33,188 nucleotides of DNA from DASYRX01 sp035253645 (lineage in GTDB: Bacteria > Gemmatimonadota > Gemmatimonadetes > Gemmatimonadales > Gemmatimonadaceae): positions 1 through 33,188 of the forward strand of contig DATFBW010000434.1 of NCBI GenBank assembly GCA_035253645.1. The letters run 5' to 3'. Both the position numbers and the translations under genes were made by a program. Below are positions 1-8,243 of this stretch, one piece after another. Position 1 is the first letter of the stretch. Each line of letters begins with the position of its first letter. The notes beneath the pieces were generated by a model that saw nothing but the letters and a program-made list of their open reading frames with translations, was not told the origin of the DNA and did not search any database.

Positions 1-1919
1 CGCTCGTCGGGGATGGCGGCGGCGACGGCGCGCTGCTCCCGCATGTATCCAGCAAGTGAGATGAGCAGGTTCGGCTCGCAGCCTAACGAGCCGGCGAAGG
101 TGGCGACGGCCGTCTCGTCGGCTACATCGAGCTCGCCGAGCTTACGCCGCAGGTCTCCGATCCGCGGGGCGAGGTGCGCGGAGCGCGCCATGTATTCCCC
201 TTTCCAGAAAGGCATCCGCGCGGGCTGGCCCGGGGCAGGGGTGACGATGACGCGATCATGTTCGATGGCCGCGAAGCGCCACGTCGACGAACCCAGCAGA
301 AAGACATCGCCGACGCGGGACTCGTGTACGAACTCTTCGTCCAGCTCACCGATACGCGTGCGATCGGCGAGAAAGACCGCGTACATCCCGCGATCGGGAA
401 TGGTGCCACCGGAGACAATCGCGGTCTGCCGACTGCCACGCAGCGCGTCGAGCCGGCCTGTGCTACGGTCCCAGATAATCCTGGGTGCAAGCTCGGCGGC
501 CAGCTCTGGAGAGTACTTCCCGGACAGCATGGCGAGCACTTCGTCGAAGGCGGACCGAGTGAGATGATGAAATGGGTAGGCGCGCCGGACGAGTGTGAAC
601 AGATCATCTGCCTGCCACAGATCGGCAGCGACGGCAGCGACCACAATCTGCGCCAGCACATCGAGCGGGTTTTGCGGGACTCGGGTCGGCTCCACGTCAC
701 CTTCACGAGCGGCGGCGGCGATCGCCAGCGATTCCAGCGCATCGTCGAGGTGCGTGGGCAGAAAGACCCCGCGGCTCGTCGCACCTAACGAGTGGCCCGC
801 GCGCCCAACCCGCTGCAGCGCGCTGGAAACTCGTTTCGGGCTCTGTATCTGGATGACGAGATCGACGGAGCCGATGTCGATGCCAAGCTCCAGGGCGCTC
901 GTGGTCATGAGTGCGCGGAGATCACCTGCTTTGAGTCGCTGCTCCAGGTTGAGGCGCCGTTCGCGCGACAGCGCGCCGTGATACGCATGCGCGACCTCAC
1001 TCTCCACCATCGTATTTACGCGCGACGCGATTTTCTCCGCGTGCGCGCGGTTGTTGCAAAAGACGAGCGTCGTACGCGCTTCCTGCAGGTGGCGCGCGAT
1101 CTGCTCGATGATGGCGGGCCACACGGATCCCCCCACGTCGCGTAGATCTGGCACCGGCGAGATGATACGGAGCTCCGCGCGCCTAACGAGCCCGCAATCT
1201 ACGACGCTCACCGGCCGCGCCACCCAGCTCTCGCCCGAAGGCTCGCCACCGCCAAGAAAGCGCGCGACTTCGTCGAGCGGGCGTTGCGTAGCCGAAAGCG
1301 CGATGCGCTGGATCGGGCGGCTTACGAAGTGCGCGAGGCGCTCGAGCGTGAGCGCAAGGTGGGCACCGCGCTTGCTGCCAGCGATCGCATGGATCTCGTC
1401 GACGATCACCGCCCGCGTTTCGCTGAACATCCCGCGCCCACGCTGCGAGGTGAGCATGATGTGCAGCGATTCCGGTGTCGTGATCAGGATGTGCGGCGAC
1501 TTTCGTATCATCCGATTGCGCGCCGACTGCGGCGTGTCCCCGGTGCGCACATCGACGCGGATTTCGGGGAACTGCTCGCCGGCAGCTTCAAAGCGCGCGC
1601 GCAGGTCAGCGAGCGGACCGGTGAGGTTGCGCTGGATGTCGTTATTGAGCGCCTTGAGTGGTGAGACGTAGAGCAAGTGCACCGCATTGGCGAGCGGCGC
1701 CTCGAGTCCCTGTACGATGAGCGCATTCAGCTCCCACAAGAATGCGGCGAGCGTCTTCCCGCTCCCTGTCGGCGCGAGGATGAGCGTGTGCGCACCACTA
1801 GCGATGACAGGCCAGCCTCGCCGCTGGGGATCGCTAGGCATGCCTAACGATTCGGTGAACCAGCGGCGCACGATGGGGTGGAACGGCTTCAGAGCCGGCT
1901 CAGCCTTGCGCGCGGGCAT
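1..1919 (-). CDS. lhr: Lhr-like superfamily 2 ATP-dependent helicase (3' end outside window)
   Basis: I translated this from the minus strand; it is open at the left edge, so the C-terminus is missing (about 639 residues visible). Motifs in order: Walker A APTGSGKT at residues 49-56, YVSPLKAL (motif Ia) at 84-91, TTPESL near 147-152, DEIH Walker B at 174-177, LSAT at 208-211, FCNNRA in the second RecA domain, and QRVGRAGH (motif VI) near 345-352. This set and spacing are typical of the Lhr family, ATP-driven 3'-5' nucleic-acid helicases linked to DNA repair. The visible C-terminal part would be the winged-helix and Lhr-specific region. The ATG at 1919 gives the usual short lead-in (KPFHPIVRRWF) before Walker A. 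Four copies of the GTTAGG word lie in the gene, three of them read as TTA-GG(C/T), Leu-Gly. The family is certain; the exact start is likely. Confidence 0.93.
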   Translation of the reverse strand, partial: MPARKAEPALKPFHPIVRRWFTESLGMPSDPQRRGWPVIASGAHTLILAPTGSGKTLAAFLWELNALIVQGLEAPLANAVHLLYVSPLKALNNDIQRNLTGPLADLRARFEAAGEQFPEIRVDVRTGDTPQSARNRMIRKSPHILITTPESLHIMLTSQRGRGMFSETRAVIVDEIHAIAGSKRGAHLALTLERLAHFVSRPIQRIALSATQRPLDEVARFLGGGEPSGESWVARPVSVVDCGLVRRAELRIISPVPDLRDVGGSVWPAIIEQIARHLQEARTTLVFCNNRAHAEKIASRVNTMVESEVAHAYHGALSRERRLNLEQRLKAGDLRALMTTSALELGIDIGSVDLVIQIQSPKRVSSALQRVGRAGHSLGATSRGVFLPTHLDDALESLAIAAAAREGDVEPTRVPQNPLDVLAQIVVAAVAADLWQADDLFTLVRRAYPFHHLTRSAFDEVLAMLSGKYSPELAAELAPRIIWDRSTGRLDALRGSRQTAIVSGGTIPDRGMYAVFLADRTRIGELDEEFVHESRVGDVFLLGSSTWRFAAIEHDRVIVTPAPGQPARMPFWKGEYMARSAHLAPRIGDLRRKLGELDVADETAVATFAGSLGCEPNLLISLAGYMREQRAVAAAIPDE

Positions 1920-1992
1920 CGGGATCAGCGCTCGCCTAGATTCTCAGTACATGGCGCGCAGGGCGAACGATCAGCGCTTGGGAGTCGAGCAC

Positions 1993-2946
1993 ATGCTCAA
2001 AATACGGTTGCTGGCCATCGCTTCCTATGTGACGCTCGCGGCGTGCAACGATGAAACGACGTCCGTCACGCCGCCCCCCGAGCCAGGCTGGACAACGGGA
2101 GTGGCACTTCCCGAGCGCGTTCAAGAGATGCACGCGGCTGTTTGGCGGGGGGACATTTACATCGCGGGCGGTTTCGACTCAGTGGCTTCCGAATCTCGCC
2201 GGGCGTACCGCTTCATCGTTTCCGAGAATCGTTGGGAGCGCATCGCGGACCTGCCTGAACCACGCCACCACATGCCGCTCGCGGTGGCCAACGACACGCT
2301 CTACGCAATCGGCGGATACAGTGGTGGGTTCGTCGGGAGAGCCAACCTCTGGATTCTCCGCGCTGACAGGCAGGCCTGGGTGCCACGCGCGTCCTTGCCG
2401 ACGGGCCGAGGTGCCTCAGCCGTTGGTGTGGTCCGTGGAAGGTTGGTTGTCGTGGGCGGGACCGGGCCGGATCGTCCGCGCGTGGATTCTGTGGCGATCT
2501 ACGAACCAGGGACAAACTCGTGGCGGTCAGGGGCCACGATTCCCACACCGCGCGATCACCTCACGGCGGGTGTCGTGAACGATGTGCTGTATGCGATCGC
2601 GGGCCGCAATAACGGCCCGATCTACGACGTCGTGGAGGCCTACGACCTAACGACTAATCGCTGGACGACGCGAGCGGCCATGCCGAGCCGCCGCGGAGGA
2701 CTCGGCGGCGACGTACTGAACGGCCGGATTCACACGTTAGGCGGCGAAACAGCCACCAGCGTATTCCATAACCACGAGGTGTACGATCCCGCGAGCAACA
2801 CGTGGGCCACTGCTGCCGCGCTTCCAACCGCTCGCCACGGCTTGGGGGTCGCCGTTGTTGCGGGGCGCCTCTACGCGATCGGAGGGGGACCGAGCGCGGG
2901 GCTGGCGCAGACCAGCCTGGTCGAGATCTTCGTGCCTAACAATTGA
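1993..2946 (+). CDS. Kelch-repeat lipoprotein
   Basis: A 317-residue protein that opens with a short lipoprotein signal: basic MLKIR, a hydrophobic stretch, then the lipobox LAAC with Cys18. After a Pro-rich linker come about six kelch blades, each with a double Gly (IAGGF, AIGGY, VVGGT, AIAGR, TLGGE, AIGGG) and a downstream Trp in a NxW context, so a six-bladed beta-propeller is expected. It should be anchored to a membrane facing the envelope or outside; the ligand is unknown. The reading frame stays open upstream to 1687, but the ATG at 1993 is chosen because it has GGAG eight bases upstream and starts the signal peptide. The last codons (Pro-Asn-Asn) use the CCTAAC word, next to the stop. 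It converges on the bTHX gene with three bases between stops. Confidence 0.88.
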   Translation: MLKIRLLAIASYVTLAACNDETTSVTPPPEPGWTTGVALPERVQEMHAAVWRGDIYIAGGFDSVASESRRAYRFIVSENRWERIADLPEPRHHMPLAVANDTLYAIGGYSGGFVGRANLWILRADRQAWVPRASLPTGRGASAVGVVRGRLVVVGGTGPDRPRVDSVAIYEPGTNSWRSGATIPTPRDHLTAGVVNDVLYAIAGRNNGPIYDVVEAYDLTTNRWTTRAAMPSRRGGLGGDVLNGRIHTLGGETATSVFHNHEVYDPASNTWATAAALPTARHGLGVAVVAGRLYAIGGGPSAGLAQTSLVEIFVPNN

Positions 2947-2949
2947 GCG

Positions 2950-3066
2950 CTAGGTAGCGGCCTTTTTCCCTTCCTTAGCTTTGCCGTTCTTCCTGTGCTT
3001 GCGCGTCTTGCCGTACGTGCCGCGGAAGATCTTGCCGCGCTTGGTGCGCTTATCGCCTTTTCCCAT
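2950..3066 (-). CDS. 30S ribosomal protein bTHX (Thx)
   Basis: A 38-codon gene, ATG at 3066 to TAG at 2950. The protein starts MGKGDKRTKRGKIFRGTYGK and is almost half Lys/Arg. That start is the hallmark of the Thx/S31-like small-subunit protein first known from Thermus, which sits in the head of the 30S subunit and stabilises 16S rRNA. The family is very short (about 25-45 residues), so the length fits; the C-terminal Lys/Ala tail is a little longer than the Thermus form. No clear Shine-Dalgarno sequence is visible. It lies downstream of the 3170-3619 gene but a strong terminator (3121-3148) separates them, so it is probably transcribed alone from a promoter in 3067-3120. Confidence 0.85.
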   Translation of the reverse strand: MGKGDKRTKRGKIFRGTYGKTRKHRKNGKAKEGKKAAT

Positions 3067-3120
3067 GTGATTCGCCGCTAGAGGTGAGCGGTGAAAGTAC
3101 CAGACAACGCCACAAATACA

Positions 3121-3148
3121 AAACGCGCCGGCTCACGCCAGCGCGTTT
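3121..3148 (-). terminator. Rho-independent terminator of the 3170-3619 gene
   Basis: Read on the minus strand this is a 12-bp stem (one G-T pair) closed by a GTGA tetraloop, followed by a T-rich run (GTTTTGTATTTGTG). It begins 21 bases after the stop codon of the minus-strand gene ending at 3170. A copy of the CCTAAC word (3156-3161) sits between the stop and the stem. Confidence 0.8.
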
Positions 3149-3169
3149 GTGTACGCCTAACAAAACCGG

Positions 3170-3619
3170 TCAACGCTGCCCGAAGAGGGTGAGCCTCGTA
3201 TAACGTCGCGGTCGATCGGCCGCCGTATCGCTCGATGGCTTCGCCGGTGCGAAGTACATGTGAACGATTGCTGCCGCGCGGTCGGTGCATGCGTCATCGA
3301 TGAGGTCGAGCATGATACCGACCGAATCGCGCGAGACCTTGTATTTCGACACGACGCCGGTGCAGGGCCCAGCCACGTCCGTCCACTGGAGCGTGTCGCC
3401 GGACATCTTGCCGACCGAGACCAGAAAGACGGCGCCGCTGGGATCGATCACCCGGAACGAGTCAGCGACGACCTGTGAGCGCCAAGCGTCGAATTGCGGA
3501 TCGTAGGACGCGGTGCGCGGGAGAAAAGCATAGTTGCCAGGGGCGAACCCTTTGGCTGGTTGTGCCGATGCAGCGGCCGAGGCGAGCAGACAACCGGCGA
3601 CGAGGAGAGAGAGGCGCAT
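3170..3619 (-). CDS. Small secreted protein of unknown function
   Basis: A 149-residue protein with a clean Sec signal peptide (MRLSLLVAGCLLASAAASA, likely cut at ASA-QP). The Cys at position 10 is probably not a lipobox, because a hydrophobic stretch continues after it. The mature part is about 130 residues with alternating hydrophobic and polar stretches (FRVIDPSGAVFLVSVGKMSG, LQWTDVAGPC, VGIMLDLIDDAC), which suggests a small beta-rich domain that may carry one disulfide between its two Cys. I do not recognise a family. It is followed by its own terminator at 3121-3148. Upstream, between its ATG and the stop of the next gene, lies a short 7-bp-period tract (3622-3645) instead of a Shine-Dalgarno sequence. 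Confidence 0.7.
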   Translation of the reverse strand: MRLSLLVAGCLLASAAASAQPAKGFAPGNYAFLPRTASYDPQFDAWRSQVVADSFRVIDPSGAVFLVSVGKMSGDTLQWTDVAGPCTGVVSKYKVSRDSVGIMLDLIDDACTDRAAAIVHMYFAPAKPSSDTAADRPRRYTRLTLFGQR

Positions 3620-3621
3620 AT

Positions 3622-3645
3622 GACGGGGGACGGGGGACTGAGGGG
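3622..3645. repeat. 7-bp-period tract, GGGGGAC word
   Basis: Two exact GGGGGAC units (3625-3631 and 3632-3638) followed by a degenerate TGAGGGG. It lies directly upstream of the start codon of the minus-strand gene at 3619. It is short, but matches the 7-bp period of the other border arrays in this window. Confidence 0.5.
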
Positions 3646-3655
3646 AAACTGGAAC

Positions 3656-4324
3656 TTACGGACTCTGGTTAGACAGCCGGAGTGAGGCATCGCGCATCTC
3701 TCGCGACGTCAAAATGTGCTTCCCAAGACGTACGTAGCGTGCGGCTAGTGTCAATGCTGCAGCAACATCTTTAGCCGAAATCGGACGCACAGTCGCTGGA
3801 GCCAGCCGGCCGATTACCGCGGCAAGGCGCTCGCCCAGGCGCGTTTCGTGGCGGCGCCCCAAGAGGAACGAAGGTCGTGCGATAGTCAGGGACGTGAAGT
3901 CCAGAGCGCTGATATCGCGTTCCGTTTCCCCCTTCACCCGGTTGTAGAAGATGCGGGAGGAGGGATTCGCTCCGAACGCACTCACCAGCAGATAATGAGT
4001 CGCACCTCTGTCGCGGCCGAGTCGCGCGGCCATTACCGGGTACTCGTGATCAACGGCTCGGAATCGTTCGCGTGAACCCGCTTGGCGCATCGTTGTCCCG
4101 AGCGCGCAAAACAGTTGATCCGCCTCAAAAGCGTCCGCGTAACGTTCCAGCTGCGTAAAGTCGATCTCGCGTATGTGAAGCTTTGGATCCGCGGGGAGGT
4201 TGCGCGCGCTGCGCACCAACGCAGTTACAGAGGAAACTGTCGGCTCGCGTAACAGAAGGGTGAGCAACTCACCGCCCACGAGGCCGCTGCCTCCGAGTAC
4301 AACGACTGAACGCGACGAATTCAT
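3656..4324 (-). CDS. NAD(P)-binding Rossmann-fold protein (TIP30/HTATIP2-like)
   Basis: About 222 residues from the ATG at 4324. The N-terminus is a short-chain dehydrogenase-like nucleotide site: beta strand VVVL then GGSGLVGG at residues 11-18. Later segments (LFCALGTTMRQAGS, DHEYPVMAARLGRDRGATHYLLVSAFGANPSS, FYNRVKGETERDI, LTIARPSFLLGRR) match the NAD(P)H-binding atypical SDR family of TIP30/YwnB type; the Y-x3-K equivalent is YNRVKG. These proteins are probably cytoplasmic oxidoreductases or regulators, and substrates are usually unknown. The frame stays open to an ATG at 4378, but that 18-residue extension is not family-like and lacks a ribosome site, so 4324 is preferred. It is divergent from the VOC gene. 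Family likely, substrate unknown. Confidence 0.78.
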   Translation of the reverse strand: MNSSRSVVVLGGSGLVGGELLTLLLREPTVSSVTALVRSARNLPADPKLHIREIDFTQLERYADAFEADQLFCALGTTMRQAGSRERFRAVDHEYPVMAARLGRDRGATHYLLVSAFGANPSSRIFYNRVKGETERDISALDFTSLTIARPSFLLGRRHETRLGERLAAVIGRLAPATVRPISAKDVAAALTLAARYVRLGKHILTSREMRDASLRLSNQSP

Positions 4325-4472
4325 GCGTACGCTGTGCCGACGGATGTCGGAGAGTAGTGCATGGTTGCAGGGCTCCATGGAACGCGGTAACGTGGCGGCC
4401 CCGCATGATGCGCCACGTGCGCCTTCGCAGCCCGATGCACTAGGGTTTCACGCCTAACGAGAAGAGGAAGCA

Positions 4473-5249
4473 ATGCCTACTGAGCCAAAGGGCCGATTCG
4501 TCTGGTACGATCTCATGACGACGGATCAAGAGAAGGCCATCGATTTTTACTCGGAAGTTGTGGGATGGACAACAGAAGACTTTCCCGGCGCACCGACGCG
4601 ATACGCGATGTGGAAGTCGCCTGAAGGAGCCAACGTCGGCGGCTCGACGCAGTTGCCCGCGGATGTCGTGCAAAAAGGTGTGCCGCCGCACTGGATCGGT
4701 TACATCGCTACGCCCAACGTGGACAACACGGTCCAGGAAGCGGTCAAGCTGGGGGCCAAGGTGCTCGTCCAACCCGCCGACATCCCGACAGTGGGACGTT
4801 ATGCCGTCCTCGAGGATCCGCAGGGCGCGACGTTCGCTGTGTTCACGGCGGCAGGTGATACTCCGGGCCGCGAAGAAGGCCCGCACGTGGGCGAAGCTTC
4901 ATGGCATGAGTTGTACACCACGGACTACAAAGCAGCGTTCGATTTCTACCAGAAGCTCTTCGGGTGGGAAAAGGATCAAGCGATGGACATGGGCGACATG
5001 GGCGTCTACCAGATGTTCTCGCGTAATGGGCAGATGCTCGGCGGCATGATGAACAAGCCGGATCCGAACATGCCGTCTGCCTGGACCTACTACTTCCGTG
5101 TGCCGGACATCAACGACGCCGCGTCGCGCGTGACAAAAAAGGGTGGCAAGATCCTCACCGGGCCGATGGAAGTCCCTGGCGGAGACATGATCGTAATGGG
5201 CGCGGATCCGCAGGGGGGGACGTTCGCCTTGCACGAAAAGCGGTCGTAA
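4473..5249 (+). CDS. VOC family protein with two glyoxalase-like domains
   Basis: A 258-residue cytoplasmic protein made of two copies of the vicinal-oxygen-chelate fold, roughly residues 1-127 and 138-258. The copies start alike (FVWYDLMTTDQEKAIDFYSE and SWHELYTTDYKAAFDFYQK) and end alike (LEDPQGATFAVF and GADPQGGTFALH). This double-domain layout is that of the CFP30B/YdcJ-type VOC proteins, often annotated as glyoxalase or bleomycin-resistance-like. Chemistry cannot be assigned from sequence; in many members the metal ligands are not all kept. The ATG at 4473 has the purine-rich GAAGAGGAAG upstream, and a GCCTAACGA word (4452-4460) lies in the leader. It ends in a convergent border with an inverted repeat at 5256-5322. 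Confidence 0.85.
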   Translation: MPTEPKGRFVWYDLMTTDQEKAIDFYSEVVGWTTEDFPGAPTRYAMWKSPEGANVGGSTQLPADVVQKGVPPHWIGYIATPNVDNTVQEAVKLGAKVLVQPADIPTVGRYAVLEDPQGATFAVFTAAGDTPGREEGPHVGEASWHELYTTDYKAAFDFYQKLFGWEKDQAMDMGDMGVYQMFSRNGQMLGGMMNKPDPNMPSAWTYYFRVPDINDAASRVTKKGGKILTGPMEVPGGDMIVMGADPQGGTFALHEKRS

Positions 5250-5255
5250 CAGAGA

Positions 5256-5322
5256 GGAGCGCGGAGCAAGGAGCGGGGAACCACGTCTCGTATGCACGCC
5301 CTTGCTCCTGGCTCCCCGCTCC
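5256..5322. repeat. Inverted repeat made of GGAGCNN heptads; likely bidirectional terminator
   Basis: Left arm 5256-5278 reads as 7-bp units (GGAGCGC, GGAGCAA, GGAGCGG, G...). The right arm 5301-5322 is the reverse complement of similar units; 18 of 22 positions pair. It lies exactly between the convergent stops of the VOC gene (5249) and the TPR gene (5330), so it probably ends transcription on both sides, although neither side has a long T-tract. Confidence 0.7.
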
Positions 5323-5329
5323 ACTTCGC

Positions 5330-6943
5330 CTAACGAGATTTTTCGCTCCCCGCCAGATATTTCTCCGCCTCTGCCACTTCCGCAACAGTAGCCGGCACCA
5401 TTGCCCAATTCGCGCGGAAACGCGCGTACCATCGCGCGGCCTGTGGACGATCGCCTAACGCGGCATATGCGCGCGCGAGGCCGAGGACGGCGCGCGATCG
5501 GTTCGGCGTGCGCTCGAGGGCAAGCTCGAAGGCGCGCTTGGCTTCCTGGGGACGTTTCGCGGCGAGCAGGACATCGCCCAACAACTCGCGCGGCGGTTTG
5601 GCTGTCTCCGGCGGACCAAACTCGTAGGGTAGCGCGGCCTCGACTTCAGCGGCTGCTGTGAGCGCGGCGATCGCGGAATCCGTGCGGCCCGCGGCGTTAT
5701 GCATCGCCCCGCGCAACGTCAGCTCGATGACCTGGCAAATGTGCGGTGAACCAGCGACATAGCTTGGAGTGGCGGTGCGCCGTGCGACTGCGCACCGGCG
5801 CGTGATGTTTGCCAACGACGCTTCGGCAATCTCGGTTCGGCCGACGCGGAGCGCTGCCAACGATCGCGTCATTGCGAACGCACCGACGCGCGGGCCACCA
5901 CCTTCGCCCTCGTGCGTTTGCGTCAAGACACGCGCGGAGTCGAGCGCGACCGTCCCGGCACGACCATTCCAGTCTTCGGTGTCGACGAGATACTGCGCGA
6001 GCATGATCGCGTAATGCGTGATCGCATACGGCGTTCGTTGTTGCTCGGCGTCCGCACGGATGCTCTGGATGTAACGCCACGCGTCAGCGAAACGACCTTC
6101 CTGCTGATACCCATAGGCGAGCCACTGCGTGTAATGCCCGTTGCGGCGGTTCGCTGTCTCCCATGCAGCGGTGTTGGCGGTGACAACATCCTTCCACAGC
6201 CCGGCAGCGACGAAAATGTGCGACGTCATGTGCTGCGCATGCGCCGCCCCCGGCGCGATCTTCGAATACGCGCGCGCCGCACGCATGCCTAACGGTGCGT
6301 GGACGGGATCGTCGTAGCTGTGAATGAGATAGTGTGCGGCCCCCGGATGATCCGGGTTGTCGCGAAACACGTCTTCGGCGATGGCGGCCGCACGCATGTA
6401 GGTTGGCGTATGACGGCCGCCATGCGTGCTGCCTAACAAGGCGAGCGCATAGAAGCTTTGCGCTTCGCGGTCGCTGGGATAGTCGGCCGCAAGATGTCGC
6501 ATCGCGTCTGCAAAGAGCGTGTCGCGCAACTCCTTGCTGCCATCGCCGTACAGAACCTCGGCCGTCTCGAACCAGCGGCGCTCGCGTTCATCCGCGATAC
6601 GTTTTGCACGGGCGGCCCGGTCGGCACCGAATCGGGCGAGGACGGCGCGGGCGGCAGCCAGGTCCTGCTGGAACCACACGGGGTGCGTGTACGTCATGGC
6701 CTCGCCCCAGTATGCCAGCGCGAAGGCCGGGTCGAGTCTCTGGGCCTCACGGAAGGCCTTGGCCGCGGAGTCGTATTCGAAGCTGTGCAGGTACAAAACG
6801 CCCCGCAGAAAGAACGGCTGTGCGTTAGGCGCTCCCGAAGTCGGGAAGTGGATCGTTCCGAGTGGCGCGGGCTGAGCGCTCAACCCGCCGGCCGCTGCCA
6901 ACACCAACGCCAACAACAATCCATGACTGACAAGGCGCGCCAT
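5330..6943 (-). CDS. Secreted TPR-repeat protein with conserved histidine cluster
   Basis: A 537-residue exported protein. The ATG at 6943 is chosen because GGAG lies five bases upstream and the signal peptide (MARLVSHGLLLALVLAAAGG, cut near LSA-Q) starts there; an upstream ATG at 6982 adds nothing. The body is helical TPR-like: YDSAAKAFREAQRLDPAFALAYWGEA near residue 60 and KRAFELALERTPNRSRAVLGLARAYAALG near the end. The middle holds AAHYLIHSYDDPVHAPLGM and AQHMTSHIF, a His-rich signature found in a family of long bacterial TPR proteins, possibly metal-binding (inference). Function is unknown. It is third in a minus-strand unit with the lipoprotein and M19 genes (22-base gap to M19). Its TAG stop lies inside a CGTTAGGC word. 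Confidence 0.85.
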   Translation of the reverse strand: MARLVSHGLLLALVLAAAGGLSAQPAPLGTIHFPTSGAPNAQPFFLRGVLYLHSFEYDSAAKAFREAQRLDPAFALAYWGEAMTYTHPVWFQQDLAAARAVLARFGADRAARAKRIADERERRWFETAEVLYGDGSKELRDTLFADAMRHLAADYPSDREAQSFYALALLGSTHGGRHTPTYMRAAAIAEDVFRDNPDHPGAAHYLIHSYDDPVHAPLGMRAARAYSKIAPGAAHAQHMTSHIFVAAGLWKDVVTANTAAWETANRRNGHYTQWLAYGYQQEGRFADAWRYIQSIRADAEQQRTPYAITHYAIMLAQYLVDTEDWNGRAGTVALDSARVLTQTHEGEGGGPRVGAFAMTRSLAALRVGRTEIAEASLANITRRCAVARRTATPSYVAGSPHICQVIELTLRGAMHNAAGRTDSAIAALTAAAEVEAALPYEFGPPETAKPPRELLGDVLLAAKRPQEAKRAFELALERTPNRSRAVLGLARAYAALGDRPQAARWYARFRANWAMVPATVAEVAEAEKYLAGSEKSR

Positions 6944-6965
6944 GAGATCTCCGCGAAGCCTAACG

Positions 6966-8222
6966 CTACATCTTGGGCCCATCGAGCTGTTGGATCGTCT
7001 TCGTGGACGGTGGCCGCTCGCGCTGTAAGCGCCGCGCGACCTGTTCTGCGCGCGTCATCGCGCGCAATAGGTTCTCGCCCGCGAGCTTGCGCAAATCAGC
7101 CTCACTCCAGCCGCGCCGCGAAAGTTCGGCAAAGAGGACCGGGAACGCCGCTACGTCCGGGAGCCCTTCCGGCGTGTCGTCGATCCCATCGTAATCGGAG
7201 CCGATACCGACGTGATTCACACCGGCGAGCTTGCGGACGTGATCGATGTGATCGGCGACATCACCCAGGGTCGCTTTTGGAAGCGGGTTCGCGCGATCCC
7301 AATCGGCCAACTCCCGCGCGCTTGCTGCCGAGTCGTTGGGGAATCGCTGACGGAGCTCGGTGAGCTTTGCGCCGCGCCGTCCAGCGTGATCGGCAACTTT
7401 TTGCGATATGAAGCTCGGAACGAACGTGACCATGACGACGCCGCCGTTCTCTGGCAGCCGACGCAGGATCGAGTCGGGAACGTTGCGTGGTACGTCGACC
7501 AGGCCACGCGCGGACGAGTGCGAAAAGATCACCGGGGCTTCGGCCGTGTTCAGCGCGTCGCTCATCGTCCCCGGCGAAACGTGGGATAAATCGACGAGCA
7601 TCCCCAAACGGTTCATCTCGCGGACAACCTCCTCGCCGAACTTGGTGAGGCCGCCGTGCTTCTGCTGATCGTTGGCCGCATCCGCCCAGTCGAGCGTGAC
7701 GTTGTGCGTCAACGTCATATAGCGCGCGCCGAGGTCGTAATACACGCGGAGGGCACCTAACGAGTTTTCGATGGCGTGCCCGCCCTCGAGCCCGAGGAGT
7801 GAGCCTACCCGTCCGCGTTGGTGCGCGCGCCGGATCGCCGCTGCCGTCAGGGCCCATTCGAAGACATCCGGGTACTTCGCCACTACGCGGCGCGCGATGT
7901 CAAATTGCTCCAGCTGCACGCGCGCATAGCCGGAATCCTTGATGTCACCCGGGATATAGATGCTCCAGAACTGCGCTCCAGTCATGCCTTTGCGCAGTCG
8001 GGCGATATCGGTGTGGCCGGTCGTAGGCTTGCGCAAATCGTAGGCGTCGACGTCACGCGGCGCCGGGGCGTTGTTTCGGATGGCCCACGGCAGATCGTTA
8101 TGTCCGTCGATGAGAGGCACCGCCCGGAGCACACGGCGGGCCTTGGCCATGTGCGGATCGTTCTGCGCCGTGAGCGATAAAGGAAGGGCTAGCGCAAGCA
8201 GCGCTAGAGTTCGAATACGCAT
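6966..8222 (-). CDS. Membrane dipeptidase (peptidase family M19)
   Basis: A 418-residue exported protein with signal peptide MRIRTLALLALALPLSLTAQ. Zinc-site residues of the renal-dipeptidase family are all visible: DGHND (His41, Asp43), the bridging Glu146 in GLEGGH, His214 in LVDLSHVS, His235 in VIFSHSSARG, and a late GIGSDYDG Asp. The family uses a binuclear zinc centre in a TIM barrel to cut dipeptides, including ones with a D-residue at the C-terminal side. The signal peptide places it in the periplasm or outside. It is the middle gene of a tight minus-strand unit: 21 bases after the BsuPI-like lipoprotein and 22 bases before the TPR gene. The divergent D-aminoacylase at 8835 makes a role in D-amino-acid or cell-wall peptide recycling plausible (inference). 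Confidence 0.93.
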   Translation of the reverse strand: MRIRTLALLALALPLSLTAQNDPHMAKARRVLRAVPLIDGHNDLPWAIRNNAPAPRDVDAYDLRKPTTGHTDIARLRKGMTGAQFWSIYIPGDIKDSGYARVQLEQFDIARRVVAKYPDVFEWALTAAAIRRAHQRGRVGSLLGLEGGHAIENSLGALRVYYDLGARYMTLTHNVTLDWADAANDQQKHGGLTKFGEEVVREMNRLGMLVDLSHVSPGTMSDALNTAEAPVIFSHSSARGLVDVPRNVPDSILRRLPENGGVVMVTFVPSFISQKVADHAGRRGAKLTELRQRFPNDSAASARELADWDRANPLPKATLGDVADHIDHVRKLAGVNHVGIGSDYDGIDDTPEGLPDVAAFPVLFAELSRRGWSEADLRKLAGENLLRAMTRAEQVARRLQRERPPSTKTIQQLDGPKM

Positions 8223-8243
8223 GTCTCGTCCGATGATGAGCCG

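Noticed and set aside
174..788. A 204-residue plus-strand reading frame, with other long frames at the left edge
   Set aside because: It is antisense to the Lhr helicase, whose frame carries all the helicase motifs. The product has no recognisable feature.
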